Shown: positions 26,424-34,997 of the stretch, piece after piece
Position numbering within the stretch: position 1 is the first letter of the stretch
Layout: the number at the start of each line of letters is the position of its first letter
Assembly (NCBI GenBank): GCA_944323845.1
Contig: CALUUA010000017.1
Coordinates: 1 to 47,756 of the forward strand
Source: an uncultured Bacteroidales bacterium
GTDB lineage: Bacteria > Bacteroidota > Bacteroidia > Bacteroidales > UBA932
Length of the DNA stretch: 47,756 bases
Direction of reading: 5' to 3'
The notes under the pieces: generated by a model
Databases searched by the model: none
The model's input: the letters and a program-made list of their open reading frames with translations, nothing else
Told to the model about the DNA's origin: nothing
Made by a program: the position numbers and the translations under genes

Positions 26424-28243
26424 AGATGAAGAAGATTATCATACTTTTTGCGGCAGCGGTGCTTTTTGCATCCTGCGATAAGTTCCTGACGAGGGAGCCG
26501 CTTGACTTCATGTCTCCGGAGACTTCTTATGAGACTGAAAGCGCACTCGACAAGGCTCTTGCCGGTGTCTACGACATGCTCGGCCACAGGAATCTGTATG
26601 GCGGATATTTCCTGTACAATTGCGGGTTCGATGCCGATGACGGCCATTTCGCCAGAAATTCTCCGTCTACGGGACCGGCGGTCTATAATTTTTCATCGAC
26701 GGATGTCACCGTATATTACGTGTGGGAATCGCTTTATAAAGGAGTAAGCCGGGCCAACATGCTGCTGGCCAATGTCGACAACAATCCTGAAATCCCCGTC
26801 GAGTACCGCGACAGGGTGAGGGGCGAGGCATTGGCGCTGCGCGCCTACTATTATTTCCTGCTTGTCAGCTTGTGGGGCGACGTCCCTCTTCTGACCGAGC
26901 CTGTGACCGATCCCGAAAATATCTTCATAGCGAGGTCGCCGGCCAAGGATGTGTATGAGAGGATAATGAAGGATCTGACGGATGCGGAAGACCTGGTGCA
27001 GGATATTACGGAAATAGGTCACGGCGGACGTATCAGCAAGTCCGCTGTCAGGGGTATTGCGGCCCGGGTATGTCTGCATTGGGCCGGAGAGCCCGTCAAG
27101 GATGAGTCTAAGTATGAGGAGGCGAGGAAATGGGCGTTGAAAGTCATAGAGGATGACATTGCCGGCCATAAGCTGAATCCGGACTATTCGTCTGTCTTCA
27201 TCAATTACGCCAAGGATGAGTACGATATCGGGGAAAGTATCTGGGAAGTGGAGTTCTACGGTACCGACAGCGAGGTTTACGAGGAGCTTACCATGGCCGG
27301 GAGATACACGGGACCGACGAGCAATGCGGCTTCCATAGGCAAATGTCTCGGAATGGTATATGCTACCGGAACCCTGTGGGACAAGTATCCGGATGACGAT
27401 GCAGAGGATACGCGCAAGTTCTGGAACATCGCTGCCTTTTCATACAACCTTGACGGAACCAAGAAGTTTTCGAATTCCACCACATATCCGTCCCTGTTCT
27501 ACAGGTTCATGGGCAAGACCAGAAGGGAATACTGGCCTCATCCGGAATCTGAGAATACGAGCATAAACGTCCCTTTGCTCAGGTATTCCGATGTGCTGCT
27601 GATGTATGCCGAGGCCGAAAATGCCGTCAACGGACCTACGCAGTCGGCCATAAATGCAGTGAATGAAGTGCGCCGCCGTGCCTTGAGTACCGGAATAAGG
27701 TCCGTGACTGTCACGAATCCCGGCAGCGGATATACATCCGCACCGTCCATAGTATTCAAGGGTGACGGCATCGTCCAGCCTGTAGCCGAGGTCAGGATTT
27801 CCGGAGGAGGCGTCCAGTCCGTGACATTCGAGCGCGATGCGGTCTACGGCCTGAGCAACGGCCGCGGCTTCACTTCCGCCCCTGTCATAGAATTTACCGG
27901 CGGCGGAGGAAGCGGAGCGGAGGCTGTATGCGAACTTTATGATCCGTCGCTGGCCGATGTCCCGACAGAATACACCACGAGTTCGGAGCAGTTCCTGAAA
28001 TTCATACAGGATGAGCGTTCCAGAGAGCTGTGTTTCGAGTGCCTGAGACGTTCCGACCTGATAAGATGGGGCATATTCTATGAAAGCATGAACGAGGTCT
28101 ACAATCTTGTCCTGCAGGAAGCCCCGGATTATTATTACCTGAAAACATTCGGGAATGTCACCGAAGGCAAGCACGAACTGTGGCCCATCCCGGCTCAGGA
28201 AATTTCCCAGAATCCGTATCTGACACAAAATCCAAACTGGTAA
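26420..28243 (+). CDS. SusD/RagB-family glycan-binding lipoprotein with inserted repeat module
   Basis: A 607-residue lipoprotein (lipobox FASC) that caps the SusC pore and binds glycan at the surface. The TPR-like N-terminal half (EALALRAYYYFLLVSLWGDVPLL) and C-terminal half (DERSRELCFECLRRSDLIRWG) are typical. Between AINAVNEVRRRAL and FLKFIQDERSREL, where most SusDs have a short loop, there is an insertion of about 80 residues (about 427-508). It holds two glycine-rich beta units with the signatures NPGSGYTSAPSIVFKGDG and GRGFTSAPVIEFTGGGGSG. The frame is unbroken, so this is a real insertion near the expected binding face. Overlaps susC by four bases. Confidence 0.95.
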   Translation: MKMKKIIILFAAAVLFASCDKFLTREPLDFMSPETSYETESALDKALAGVYDMLGHRNLYGGYFLYNCGFDADDGHFARNSPSTGPAVYNFSSTDVTVYYVWESLYKGVSRANMLLANVDNNPEIPVEYRDRVRGEALALRAYYYFLLVSLWGDVPLLTEPVTDPENIFIARSPAKDVYERIMKDLTDAEDLVQDITEIGHGGRISKSAVRGIAARVCLHWAGEPVKDESKYEEARKWALKVIEDDIAGHKLNPDYSSVFINYAKDEYDIGESIWEVEFYGTDSEVYEELTMAGRYTGPTSNAASIGKCLGMVYATGTLWDKYPDDDAEDTRKFWNIAAFSYNLDGTKKFSNSTTYPSLFYRFMGKTRREYWPHPESENTSINVPLLRYSDVLLMYAEAENAVNGPTQSAINAVNEVRRRALSTGIRSVTVTNPGSGYTSAPSIVFKGDGIVQPVAEVRISGGGVQSVTFERDAVYGLSNGRGFTSAPVIEFTGGGGSGAEAVCELYDPSLADVPTEYTTSSEQFLKFIQDERSRELCFECLRRSDLIRWGIFYESMNEVYNLVLQEAPDYYYLKTFGNVTEGKHELWPIPAQEISQNPYLTQNPNW

Positions 28244-28245
28244 TC

Positions 28246-29184
28246 ATGAAAAGGAACATTGTCATAACGCTGATCGCAATATCTGTCATGGCGGCCGGAT
28301 GCGACAACTCGCTGGACTGCCCTGACGTAACGTTCGACGCCGCGCTTGCGTCCGAAGACATACATGCCGGTGACTCGGTCATTTTCAAAATTTCCGGCCA
28401 TGCAGACTACATCACGTTCTGGTCAGGGGAGCAGGGGTCGGACTATGACTTCAAGGACGGCCGGACCTTCGTCCCGGATTGGGAATATTATTTGTCCTTC
28501 AGTACTAAAATAGTCAAGGGAGTGCAGAGCGGCCAGCTTTCACTTCTAGTTTCCGACAGTTTCGACGGGAATTATTCCGACTATGACAATATCATCCATA
28601 CGGAATGGACAGATATTTCGGACCGGTTTTCATGGGCGGTTTCCGACAACACCGTCTCGTCTTCGCGTCAGTCCATAACCGAATTCGTCACTGAGGATAT
28701 TCCTCTGTATTTCGCTTTCAGATACAGGACAAGACCGCAGTCGGGATACGGCCAGGCCTCGAACTGGCTTGTCAGCGAATGGAGCATTGCCAATATATCC
28801 GATGAGATGGGGCCCGTAGTCATGTATGACAATTCGAATTCCGGTTTCCGGGTCATAGATCCATTCGTGCGCACACCGGTAGCATCGAGCGCTACAGTCT
28901 CGTCTACCCAGATAGCCATGGTGGGCTACGATCCTTCCACGACTTCCGAAGACGTGGAAACAGACCTGTGGGTCATTTCCCGCCCTCTTTACCTGACGCA
29001 GCCGATAGAACTCGGTCCCGATACTCCTGTGTCCGTCAAGAATTTCAGCAAGCAGGATCCTGACGGGTTCGGCTATGTGTATGATGAACCCGGCATATAT
29101 GAAGCGGTGTTCGTGGCGTCGAACCAGACGATCAAGGACAAGAAGGAAGCAGTGAAAACGATAAAGATTACGGTAAATGAATAG
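28246..29184 (+). CDS. DUF5017-like surface lipoprotein (SusE/F-position)
   Basis: A 312-residue lipoprotein with lipobox VMAAGC. The N-terminal part has an Ig-like beta domain (DVTFDAALASEDIHAGDSVIFKI split around GDSV) with ADYITFWSGEQGSDYDF, the pattern seen in DUF5017 proteins coded after susD genes. Such lipoproteins occupy the SusE/SusF position and are thought to bind glycan on the surface. The C-terminal half has beta-jelly-roll character. It starts three bases after susD and its end overlaps the next start by eight bases. DUF5017 assignment is by motif memory. Confidence 0.65.
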   Translation: MKRNIVITLIAISVMAAGCDNSLDCPDVTFDAALASEDIHAGDSVIFKISGHADYITFWSGEQGSDYDFKDGRTFVPDWEYYLSFSTKIVKGVQSGQLSLLVSDSFDGNYSDYDNIIHTEWTDISDRFSWAVSDNTVSSSRQSITEFVTEDIPLYFAFRYRTRPQSGYGQASNWLVSEWSIANISDEMGPVVMYDNSNSGFRVIDPFVRTPVASSATVSSTQIAMVGYDPSTTSEDVETDLWVISRPLYLTQPIELGPDTPVSVKNFSKQDPDGFGYVYDEPGIYEAVFVASNQTIKDKKEAVKTIKITVNE

Positions 29185-31189
29185 TTTGCAGAAAATATTC
29201 GTGTGCTGTGCGACGGCAGTCTTGCCGGCGGTCGCTTATGCCGAGGACGGGCCGGAAAGCATCGGTCTTCGGATGATAGACATTTCTCCGGGAAGTTTTC
29301 TGATGGGAAGTTCCGGATACGGCCGCAACTACGACGAGGCTCCCGTGCATGAAGTCATCATTTCGGAACCTTTCAGGATTTCCGCCACGGAAGTGACCAA
29401 TGCCCAGTACGAGATGTTCGATCCCTCACACAGGAAACTCAGGGGAAAGGACCGCTTTTCTTTCAGAGACAATGAAGCTGTCATCCATGTCAGCTGGCAC
29501 GATGCTATGGCATTCTGCAAATGGCTTTCAGAGAAAGACGGCAAGACATACAGGCTTCCTACCGAGGCTGAATGGGAATACGTCTGCCGCGCAGGTTCGA
29601 TGGGCCCGTACGCCATAGGTGACAGGGCTCTGCCGAAACAGATGCTGAAGAATCAGGTCGAGACATGGGAGCCGCGGCCGATACCTCTCGATGTGGGGAA
29701 AAGCATTCCTAATGCCTGGGGCGTGTATGATATGCACGGAAATGTGGAAGAATGGTGCATGGACTGGTACGGCCCATACGAAGACGCCATGCAAAACGAC
29801 CCGACAGGCCCTGCGGCAGGCATTTCGAAGGTGACCAGAGGCGGAAGCCATAATACTCCTGTCGAGTACCTCAGATCTTCGAACCGCAGTTCGGCTCTTC
29901 CGGATGACAGGACAGCCTTCATCGGCTTCAGGATAGTGGAAGTCTCCGGTGACGGCCCGGCCGTCAATGCCGCAGGCTCCGAAAAGCATGATGCACGGGC
30001 TGTAAAGACCAAGGATAAAAAATACCGCCGTCCGACAGCAAGGCAGAACGTCCCTTTCTTTGCCGCTCCCGTACCCTTTGTCAAATACGACAGGAACCTG
30101 GAATATATGTTCACCCACAATCACTGTCCTGCCGTGACATGGCTCGGCGACGGAAGTCTTCTCGCAATATGGTTTTCCGCGGAAAACGAGAAAGACAGGG
30201 AAATGACAATCCTTTCCTCCCGATTCGACCCTGCCCGGGGCAGCTGGTCTGATCCTGAACTCTTTTTCAAGATAGCGGACAGGAATATGACAGGGTCGGC
30301 CCTGTATTACGATCAGGACAGTGGTCTGCTGTATCATTTCAACGGCGTGGAAGCTGCTGGCACATGGGGGAATCTGGCCCTTGTGATGAGGACAAGTCCG
30401 GATAACGGCAGGACATGGTCCGCCCCTGTCTTCGTAAATCCGGAGCACGGACCGGGAAATCAGGTCATAGCAGGCACCTTCAAGACGGCGGAAGGCTGGC
30501 TGTTACAGCCATGCGATGCCACCCATACTGTCAGAGGAGGCTCGATCCTGCACATATCCAAGGACGGAGGAAAGACATGGGAAAGAAGCGATGCAGGCCA
30601 TGAAGACGAGGTCTCGGTTTTCGCCGAAGACAGTACAGGACACAGGATAGCCGGGATACATGCAGCTGTCGTCCAGCTCTCGGACGGTTCTCTGATGGCT
30701 TTCGGCAGGGATGACAATATCGTCAAGGACGGAAAGCCGCGCATGACTGCGAGCATCTCGAAGGATATGGGAAAGACATGGACATATCATGCGACGGAAT
30801 TTCCGCCCGTGTCGAGCGGACAGCGTCTCATTCTTAAAAGGCTGAATGAAGGGCCGCTTATGCTCATATCGTTTACGGACGCCAGAATAGACTGGCAGAA
30901 TATCGAAGGCATGTCTTTCAGCGGGAAAGACGGGGAGTTTACCGGTTACGGCATGTATGCGGCCCTGTCGTTCGACGAGGGCAGGACATGGCCGGTGAAA
31001 AAGCTCCTGACAAACGGGAAAAGGAGATACCTCGACGGAGGCGCCTTTACCGGGTGGTTCATGACGGACGGGACACATGCGGAGCCGAAAGGTTATCTGG
31101 CCGCCACTCAAGGCCCGGACAATGTGATACACCTGTGTACGAGTGCCCTTCACTATATGTTCAATCTGGAATGGATAATGGAAAAATGA
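29177..31189 (+). CDS. SUMF1/FGE-like domain fused to a sialidase-fold domain
   Basis: A 670-residue secreted protein (signal peptide to about residue 23). Residues about 30-255 are a formylglycine-generating-enzyme-sulfatase-like domain: MIDISPGSFLMGS, RISATEVTNAQYEMF, VSWHDAMAFCKWLSEKDGKTYRLPTEAEWEY split across, MHGNVEEWCMDWYG and TRGGSHNTP. The active-site cysteines of true FGE are absent here (RSSNRSS in their place), so it should not mature sulfatases. Residues about 300-665 are a sialidase propeller with Asp-boxes SPDNGRTW, SKDGGKTW, SKDMGKTW and SFDEGRTW. The FGE-like part may bind a ligand or tether the enzyme. It overlaps both neighbours. Confidence 0.8.
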   Translation: MNSLQKIFVCCATAVLPAVAYAEDGPESIGLRMIDISPGSFLMGSSGYGRNYDEAPVHEVIISEPFRISATEVTNAQYEMFDPSHRKLRGKDRFSFRDNEAVIHVSWHDAMAFCKWLSEKDGKTYRLPTEAEWEYVCRAGSMGPYAIGDRALPKQMLKNQVETWEPRPIPLDVGKSIPNAWGVYDMHGNVEEWCMDWYGPYEDAMQNDPTGPAAGISKVTRGGSHNTPVEYLRSSNRSSALPDDRTAFIGFRIVEVSGDGPAVNAAGSEKHDARAVKTKDKKYRRPTARQNVPFFAAPVPFVKYDRNLEYMFTHNHCPAVTWLGDGSLLAIWFSAENEKDREMTILSSRFDPARGSWSDPELFFKIADRNMTGSALYYDQDSGLLYHFNGVEAAGTWGNLALVMRTSPDNGRTWSAPVFVNPEHGPGNQVIAGTFKTAEGWLLQPCDATHTVRGGSILHISKDGGKTWERSDAGHEDEVSVFAEDSTGHRIAGIHAAVVQLSDGSLMAFGRDDNIVKDGKPRMTASISKDMGKTWTYHATEFPPVSSGQRLILKRLNEGPLMLISFTDARIDWQNIEGMSFSGKDGEFTGYGMYAALSFDEGRTWPVKKLLTNGKRRYLDGGAFTGWFMTDGTHAEPKGYLAATQGPDNVIHLCTSALHYMFNLEWIMEK

Positions 31190-33468
31190 CGGATATGGGA
31201 AAAATATTCAATTCAATCATTGCAACGGCAGTTGCACTTGCATTGCCTTTGGCGGCAGAAGCCCAGATACGGAAGAATCCCGGGTCGGACAAGCAGGCTG
31301 TCATGGATCTTATAGAGCGTGTCGTTCCCGGGGCGTCGGCACATTTCGAAGTGAGATTCATTCCTGACGAAGGCGGAAAGGATGTCTTTGAAGTCGCTTC
31401 GGACGGCAGGAAGATCATACTTTCGGGCAACAACGGAGTGTCCGTGGCTTCGGCCTACAACTGGTATCTGAAAAACTGCTGTAATTTCGAACTCACATGG
31501 AACGGACCGGGCTGCGGCTATCCTGAAACCTTCCCGAAGGATATCGACCCGGTCAGAAAGGTGTCTCCGCACAAGTACAGATACTATCTGAATTACTGTA
31601 CCTTCAGTTATTCCATGGCATGGTGGGACTGGGAACGCTGGCAGTATGAAATAGACTGGATGGCACTGAACGGTATCAACATGCCGCTTGCCATCACCGG
31701 TCAGGAGGCGGTATGGCAGCGGGTCTACAGGAACATGGGACTGACAGATGAGGACCTCGAGGGCTTCTTTACCGGTCCGGCATATTTCGGATGGTTCTAT
31801 ATGAACAATATGGACGGACATGGCGGACCTCTCCCGCAGTCATGGATAGATTCGCATGAACTTCTGCAGAAAAAGATTCTCGAAAGGGAAAGCAGTCTCG
31901 GGATGATGCCGGTTTTGCCCGCGTTTACGGGGCATGTGCCTGAAAGTTATGTCAGAAAACATCCCGAAGCGCAGGTGGACAGCGTATTCTGGCACGGACA
32001 GGAGGGATACTGTACCTATATGCTGAATCCGAATGACCGTAATTTCAAGGAGATAGGCCAGGCTTTCCTGAAAGAGCAGAAAAAGACATACGGTACATCC
32101 CATTACTACTCATCGGATATCTTCAATGAAATGATGCCGCCTTCAGGCGATCCGGCATATCTTGCACGCACCTCGTCTGCAGTCTACGAATCCATGGAAG
32201 GAGCCGACCCGGATGCGGTCTGGGTGATGCAGGGATGGCTGTTCGTAAGCGCAGACGGCAGGAAATTCTGGACTCCGGAGCGAATGAAGGCCTTCCTCGG
32301 CGCGGTGCCTGACGACCGGATGATCGTTCTGGAACTGTATTCCGAAAACAGGCCGAGATGGAGGGATACCGAGGCATATTACGGCAAGACATGGATATGG
32401 AACATGCTGCACAATTTCGGCGGGAACAACGGTCTGTTCGGCAAGCTGCCTGTCATAGCCTTCGAGCCGGCAAGGATTCTCAAGGACGGGAAAAAAGGCA
32501 ATCTGAGCGGGATCGGGCTTACCATGGAGGCCATCGAGCAGAACCCTGTAGTTTATCAGATGATGCTCGAACACGTGTGGAGCGATGAAAGGATAGATCC
32601 GGAGGACTATATAGAGGGTTACATAACAAGACGGTACGGAAAGAAGAATGCCGCCGCCTCGAAGGCCTGGAATATCCTGCTCAATACAGTGTACCGTTCG
32701 AACAAGAAGGATCAGGGCCCGGCCGAATCCATGATTACCGGAAGGCCTACATTCAATGAAAATTCCGCATGGACATGGACGGATCTCGTGTACTATGACA
32801 ACAAGGATTTCGTACCGGCCTGGACTCTGATGCTCGAGGCTTCGGACAGCCTCTCGTCGAGCAACGGTTTCAGATACGACCTCGTAGATGTCACCAGGCA
32901 GGCTCTGGCAAATTACGGCACTGCCCTTCACCGTCAGATAGCCTATACATACTATGCCGGCGATCTCGAGACATACCGTCTCCTTTACAGGCGTTTCCTC
33001 GATCTGATTTCCGATATGGACAGACTTCTGGGCACGAGGCAGGAGTTCCTTCTGGGAAAATGGGTGGAAGATGCCGGGAAATGGGCCGGTAACGAGGACG
33101 AACGCATCCTGTACAGGCGGAATGCCAGAAATCTGGTCTCTGTCTGGGGACGGAAGGATGTGGCGGACATCAGCGACTATTCCTGCCGGCATTGGAACGG
33201 TCTCATGGCGTCGTATTACAAAGGCAGATGGGAAGAATTTTTCAGGATGACGGATGCCGCCCTCGAAGAAGGACGGGACTGGGATGAAAAGGCTTTTTAC
33301 GACTATATCCGTGACTGGGGCTGGCAATGGGTGGTCAATGACGGGCTCGATTTCATTTCCGAGCCGGAAGGCGACCCGGTGGAAGTGTGCAAGGAACTTT
33401 ACGCGAAATATTATGATATCATTTCACGAAGCGAAGTGACAAAACAGTTGAAAAATGAATTGGAGTAG
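31186..33468 (+). CDS. Alpha-N-acetylglucosaminidase (GH89, NAGLU-type)
   Basis: A 760-residue secreted enzyme removing terminal alpha-linked GlcNAc, as found in gastric-type mucin O-glycans (GlcNAc-alpha-1,4-Gal) and heparan sulfate. It matches human NAGLU through MALNGINMPLAITGQEAVWQ, DIFNEMMPP (acid/base E315) and TMEAIEQNPVVYQMMLEHVW (nucleophile E448). Signal peptide follows the start. The ATG at 31186 overlaps the previous stop, though ATG 31195 is a possible alternative; the longer upstream frame from 30988 overlaps a clear gene and is rejected. No sulfatase lies nearby, which argues for mucin rather than heparan sulfate as the target. Confidence 0.94.
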   Translation: MTDMGKIFNSIIATAVALALPLAAEAQIRKNPGSDKQAVMDLIERVVPGASAHFEVRFIPDEGGKDVFEVASDGRKIILSGNNGVSVASAYNWYLKNCCNFELTWNGPGCGYPETFPKDIDPVRKVSPHKYRYYLNYCTFSYSMAWWDWERWQYEIDWMALNGINMPLAITGQEAVWQRVYRNMGLTDEDLEGFFTGPAYFGWFYMNNMDGHGGPLPQSWIDSHELLQKKILERESSLGMMPVLPAFTGHVPESYVRKHPEAQVDSVFWHGQEGYCTYMLNPNDRNFKEIGQAFLKEQKKTYGTSHYYSSDIFNEMMPPSGDPAYLARTSSAVYESMEGADPDAVWVMQGWLFVSADGRKFWTPERMKAFLGAVPDDRMIVLELYSENRPRWRDTEAYYGKTWIWNMLHNFGGNNGLFGKLPVIAFEPARILKDGKKGNLSGIGLTMEAIEQNPVVYQMMLEHVWSDERIDPEDYIEGYITRRYGKKNAAASKAWNILLNTVYRSNKKDQGPAESMITGRPTFNENSAWTWTDLVYYDNKDFVPAWTLMLEASDSLSSSNGFRYDLVDVTRQALANYGTALHRQIAYTYYAGDLETYRLLYRRFLDLISDMDRLLGTRQEFLLGKWVEDAGKWAGNEDERILYRRNARNLVSVWGRKDVADISDYSCRHWNGLMASYYKGRWEEFFRMTDAALEEGRDWDEKAFYDYIRDWGWQWVVNDGLDFISEPEGDPVEVCKELYAKYYDIISRSEVTKQLKNELE

Positions 33469-34831
33469 ATTTCTCATGATTGTCCCGGCAGGGATTGTCC
33501 TTTCGGCATGTTCGGAGGAAGTTTATGATTCCTCCCTGTATGACAACGGTACCGTGACCGTCACAGTGAATGCTCCGGAGGACGTGCATGAATGCATTGT
33601 ACTCGTGCCGGAAACGGATACAGTCGAGGTGGAGAACGGAGTGTCTTTCGACATGACGCTTCCGGCAGGCCTGACCAGATTCGTGGCATATGCGGCAGCG
33701 GATTATGTCCGGAAAGACGGTACTGTCATAACATCTCCCGGACCCGACATTCAGGGACCTGTCTACACATGCATGACTGATTTCGACGTGAAGGCTGCCG
33801 GGACATCGGAATGTATCCTGCCTCTGGATGACAGGACGAGGCCTGTCAATGTCTCTGTCAGCGGCGCAGCCGACTATGATGCCGTGAAGGTCCTGATACA
33901 TGGGGCGGCTGTCTCTCTGGATGCCGAATACAACAGGCGTTTCGGGGCGGAAGATCTGGAACTGATGCTGCAGGACGGCGGTTCTGAAGGGGAAATGACA
34001 GGCACGGCGAGGATTTTCGGCTTTGCTGCCGAGACTTTCTCCATGGATGTCATCCTGTCGGAAACCGGCGCCGGGGAGCAGACTCTGACTTACAATGCCT
34101 CGCTGTCCGATGTGGGGAACAATTCCACTGAGTTTCCGCTGAAGATATCCATTGATCTGGAAAGCGAGGGCCAAACGGCGACAGTCGGCCCGGATGACGG
34201 CGGCGCCGGGACCGTGCTGGAACCGTATCGTCCTACTGTATATGGAATAGGGGATTATTATCCCGACCCTGATGCCGATATCACGGATCCGGAAGCCGTG
34301 GCGGCCATAGAAGGCGTGGTCTTTTATGTGGACGGTACCATGCAGCACGGAAAAATCATTAGTCTGACCGAGGGCGCCGGCCTGAAATGGAACACTACCG
34401 GCGCGGCGGACTATACCGACGATACTGCGGACGGAATGGCGAACTACGAGACAGTCAGGCTGAAAGATCCCGGCTTTGAGGAATATCCGGCATTCGCATG
34501 GTGTGCATCTCTCGGAGAGGGCTGGTATATTCCGGCCATTGACGAAGTCACCATGATGCGGACTGCCTGGGGACTCGTTCAGGAAGAAAGAGATGCCTTC
34601 AATGCCAAATTGACAGCGATAGGTGCAACTCCTTTCTCATCATCGGTCTATGTGTCTTCAAAAGGAAAGGAACAGTCGGCATATTATTATTCATCTACCG
34701 AGGATTCCGGGACACGGAATAAAATCTGGAGCCTCAGTTTCTCGACTTCGTCCGGAGATCCGGTAAGCGGGGTCAAGAAGTCCTCGGACACGCAGGAAAA
34801 CCTGCTTTACAGGGCAATCAAAGTATTTTAA
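33455..34831 (+). CDS. Fimbrillin/Mfa2-like lipoprotein with shared C-terminal domain
   Basis: A 458-residue lipoprotein (lipobox VLSAC). The N-terminal part (about 25-260) is beta-rich, with GTVTVTVNAPEDVHECIVLV and AVKVLIHGAAVSLD, reminiscent of FimB/Mfa2-like fimbrial anchors, but the match is weak. Residues about 265-458 form a domain found again in the next two large genes: GDYYPDPDADI, EGVVFYVDG, HGKIISLTEGAGLKWN, ASLGEGWYIPAIDEV, VYVSSKGKEQSAYYYSSTE and LLYRAIKVF. The layout resembles DUF1566-type (Lcl) domains. The start overlaps the GH89 stop by 14 bases. Function is unknown; surface display within a PUL suggests binding or adhesion. Confidence 0.7.
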   Translation: MNWSRFLMIVPAGIVLSACSEEVYDSSLYDNGTVTVTVNAPEDVHECIVLVPETDTVEVENGVSFDMTLPAGLTRFVAYAAADYVRKDGTVITSPGPDIQGPVYTCMTDFDVKAAGTSECILPLDDRTRPVNVSVSGAADYDAVKVLIHGAAVSLDAEYNRRFGAEDLELMLQDGGSEGEMTGTARIFGFAAETFSMDVILSETGAGEQTLTYNASLSDVGNNSTEFPLKISIDLESEGQTATVGPDDGGAGTVLEPYRPTVYGIGDYYPDPDADITDPEAVAAIEGVVFYVDGTMQHGKIISLTEGAGLKWNTTGAADYTDDTADGMANYETVRLKDPGFEEYPAFAWCASLGEGWYIPAIDEVTMMRTAWGLVQEERDAFNAKLTAIGATPFSSSVYVSSKGKEQSAYYYSSTEDSGTRNKIWSLSFSTSSGDPVSGVKKSSDTQENLLYRAIKVF

Positions 34832-34842
34832 ACTACATAACC

Positions 34843-34968
34843 ATGAACACAAAGTATTTATCACCGGAATTTGAAGTCCTGCTTCTGAATGCGGAAGCCG
34901 GATTCGCGACAAGCGATATATCGACGCAGCAGCTCGATGACTTTACAATAGTGGAAGAAGAATGGTAG
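34843..34968 (+). CDS. 41-residue micro-ORF between fimbrillin-like genes
   Basis: An ATG at 34843 opens a 41-codon frame, MNTKYLSPEFEVLLLNAEAG at the start, ending in VEEEW and TAG at 34966-34968. It lies 11 bases after the upstream stop and 29 before the next start, within the operon. The pattern K-Y-x-S-P-E-x-E-V followed by a hydrophobic stretch and an acidic tail is often seen in short unannotated Bacteroidales proteins beside fimbrillin-like genes. No signal peptide is evident. Its function is not known; a small secreted or structural peptide is possible. Confidence 0.65.
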   Translation: MNTKYLSPEFEVLLLNAEAGFATSDISTQQLDDFTIVEEEW

Positions 34969-34997
34969 AGGATTTACTCTAAAAAAACAGAATCAAA

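Noticed and set aside
29177..29960. Functional sulfatase-activating FGE
   Set aside because: The catalytic cysteines of FGE are missing, and no sulfatase gene is present in the window.
30988..31185. Upstream extension of the GH89 frame
   Set aside because: It lies wholly within the end of the sialidase-fusion gene, and a signal peptide begins right after the ATG at 31186.
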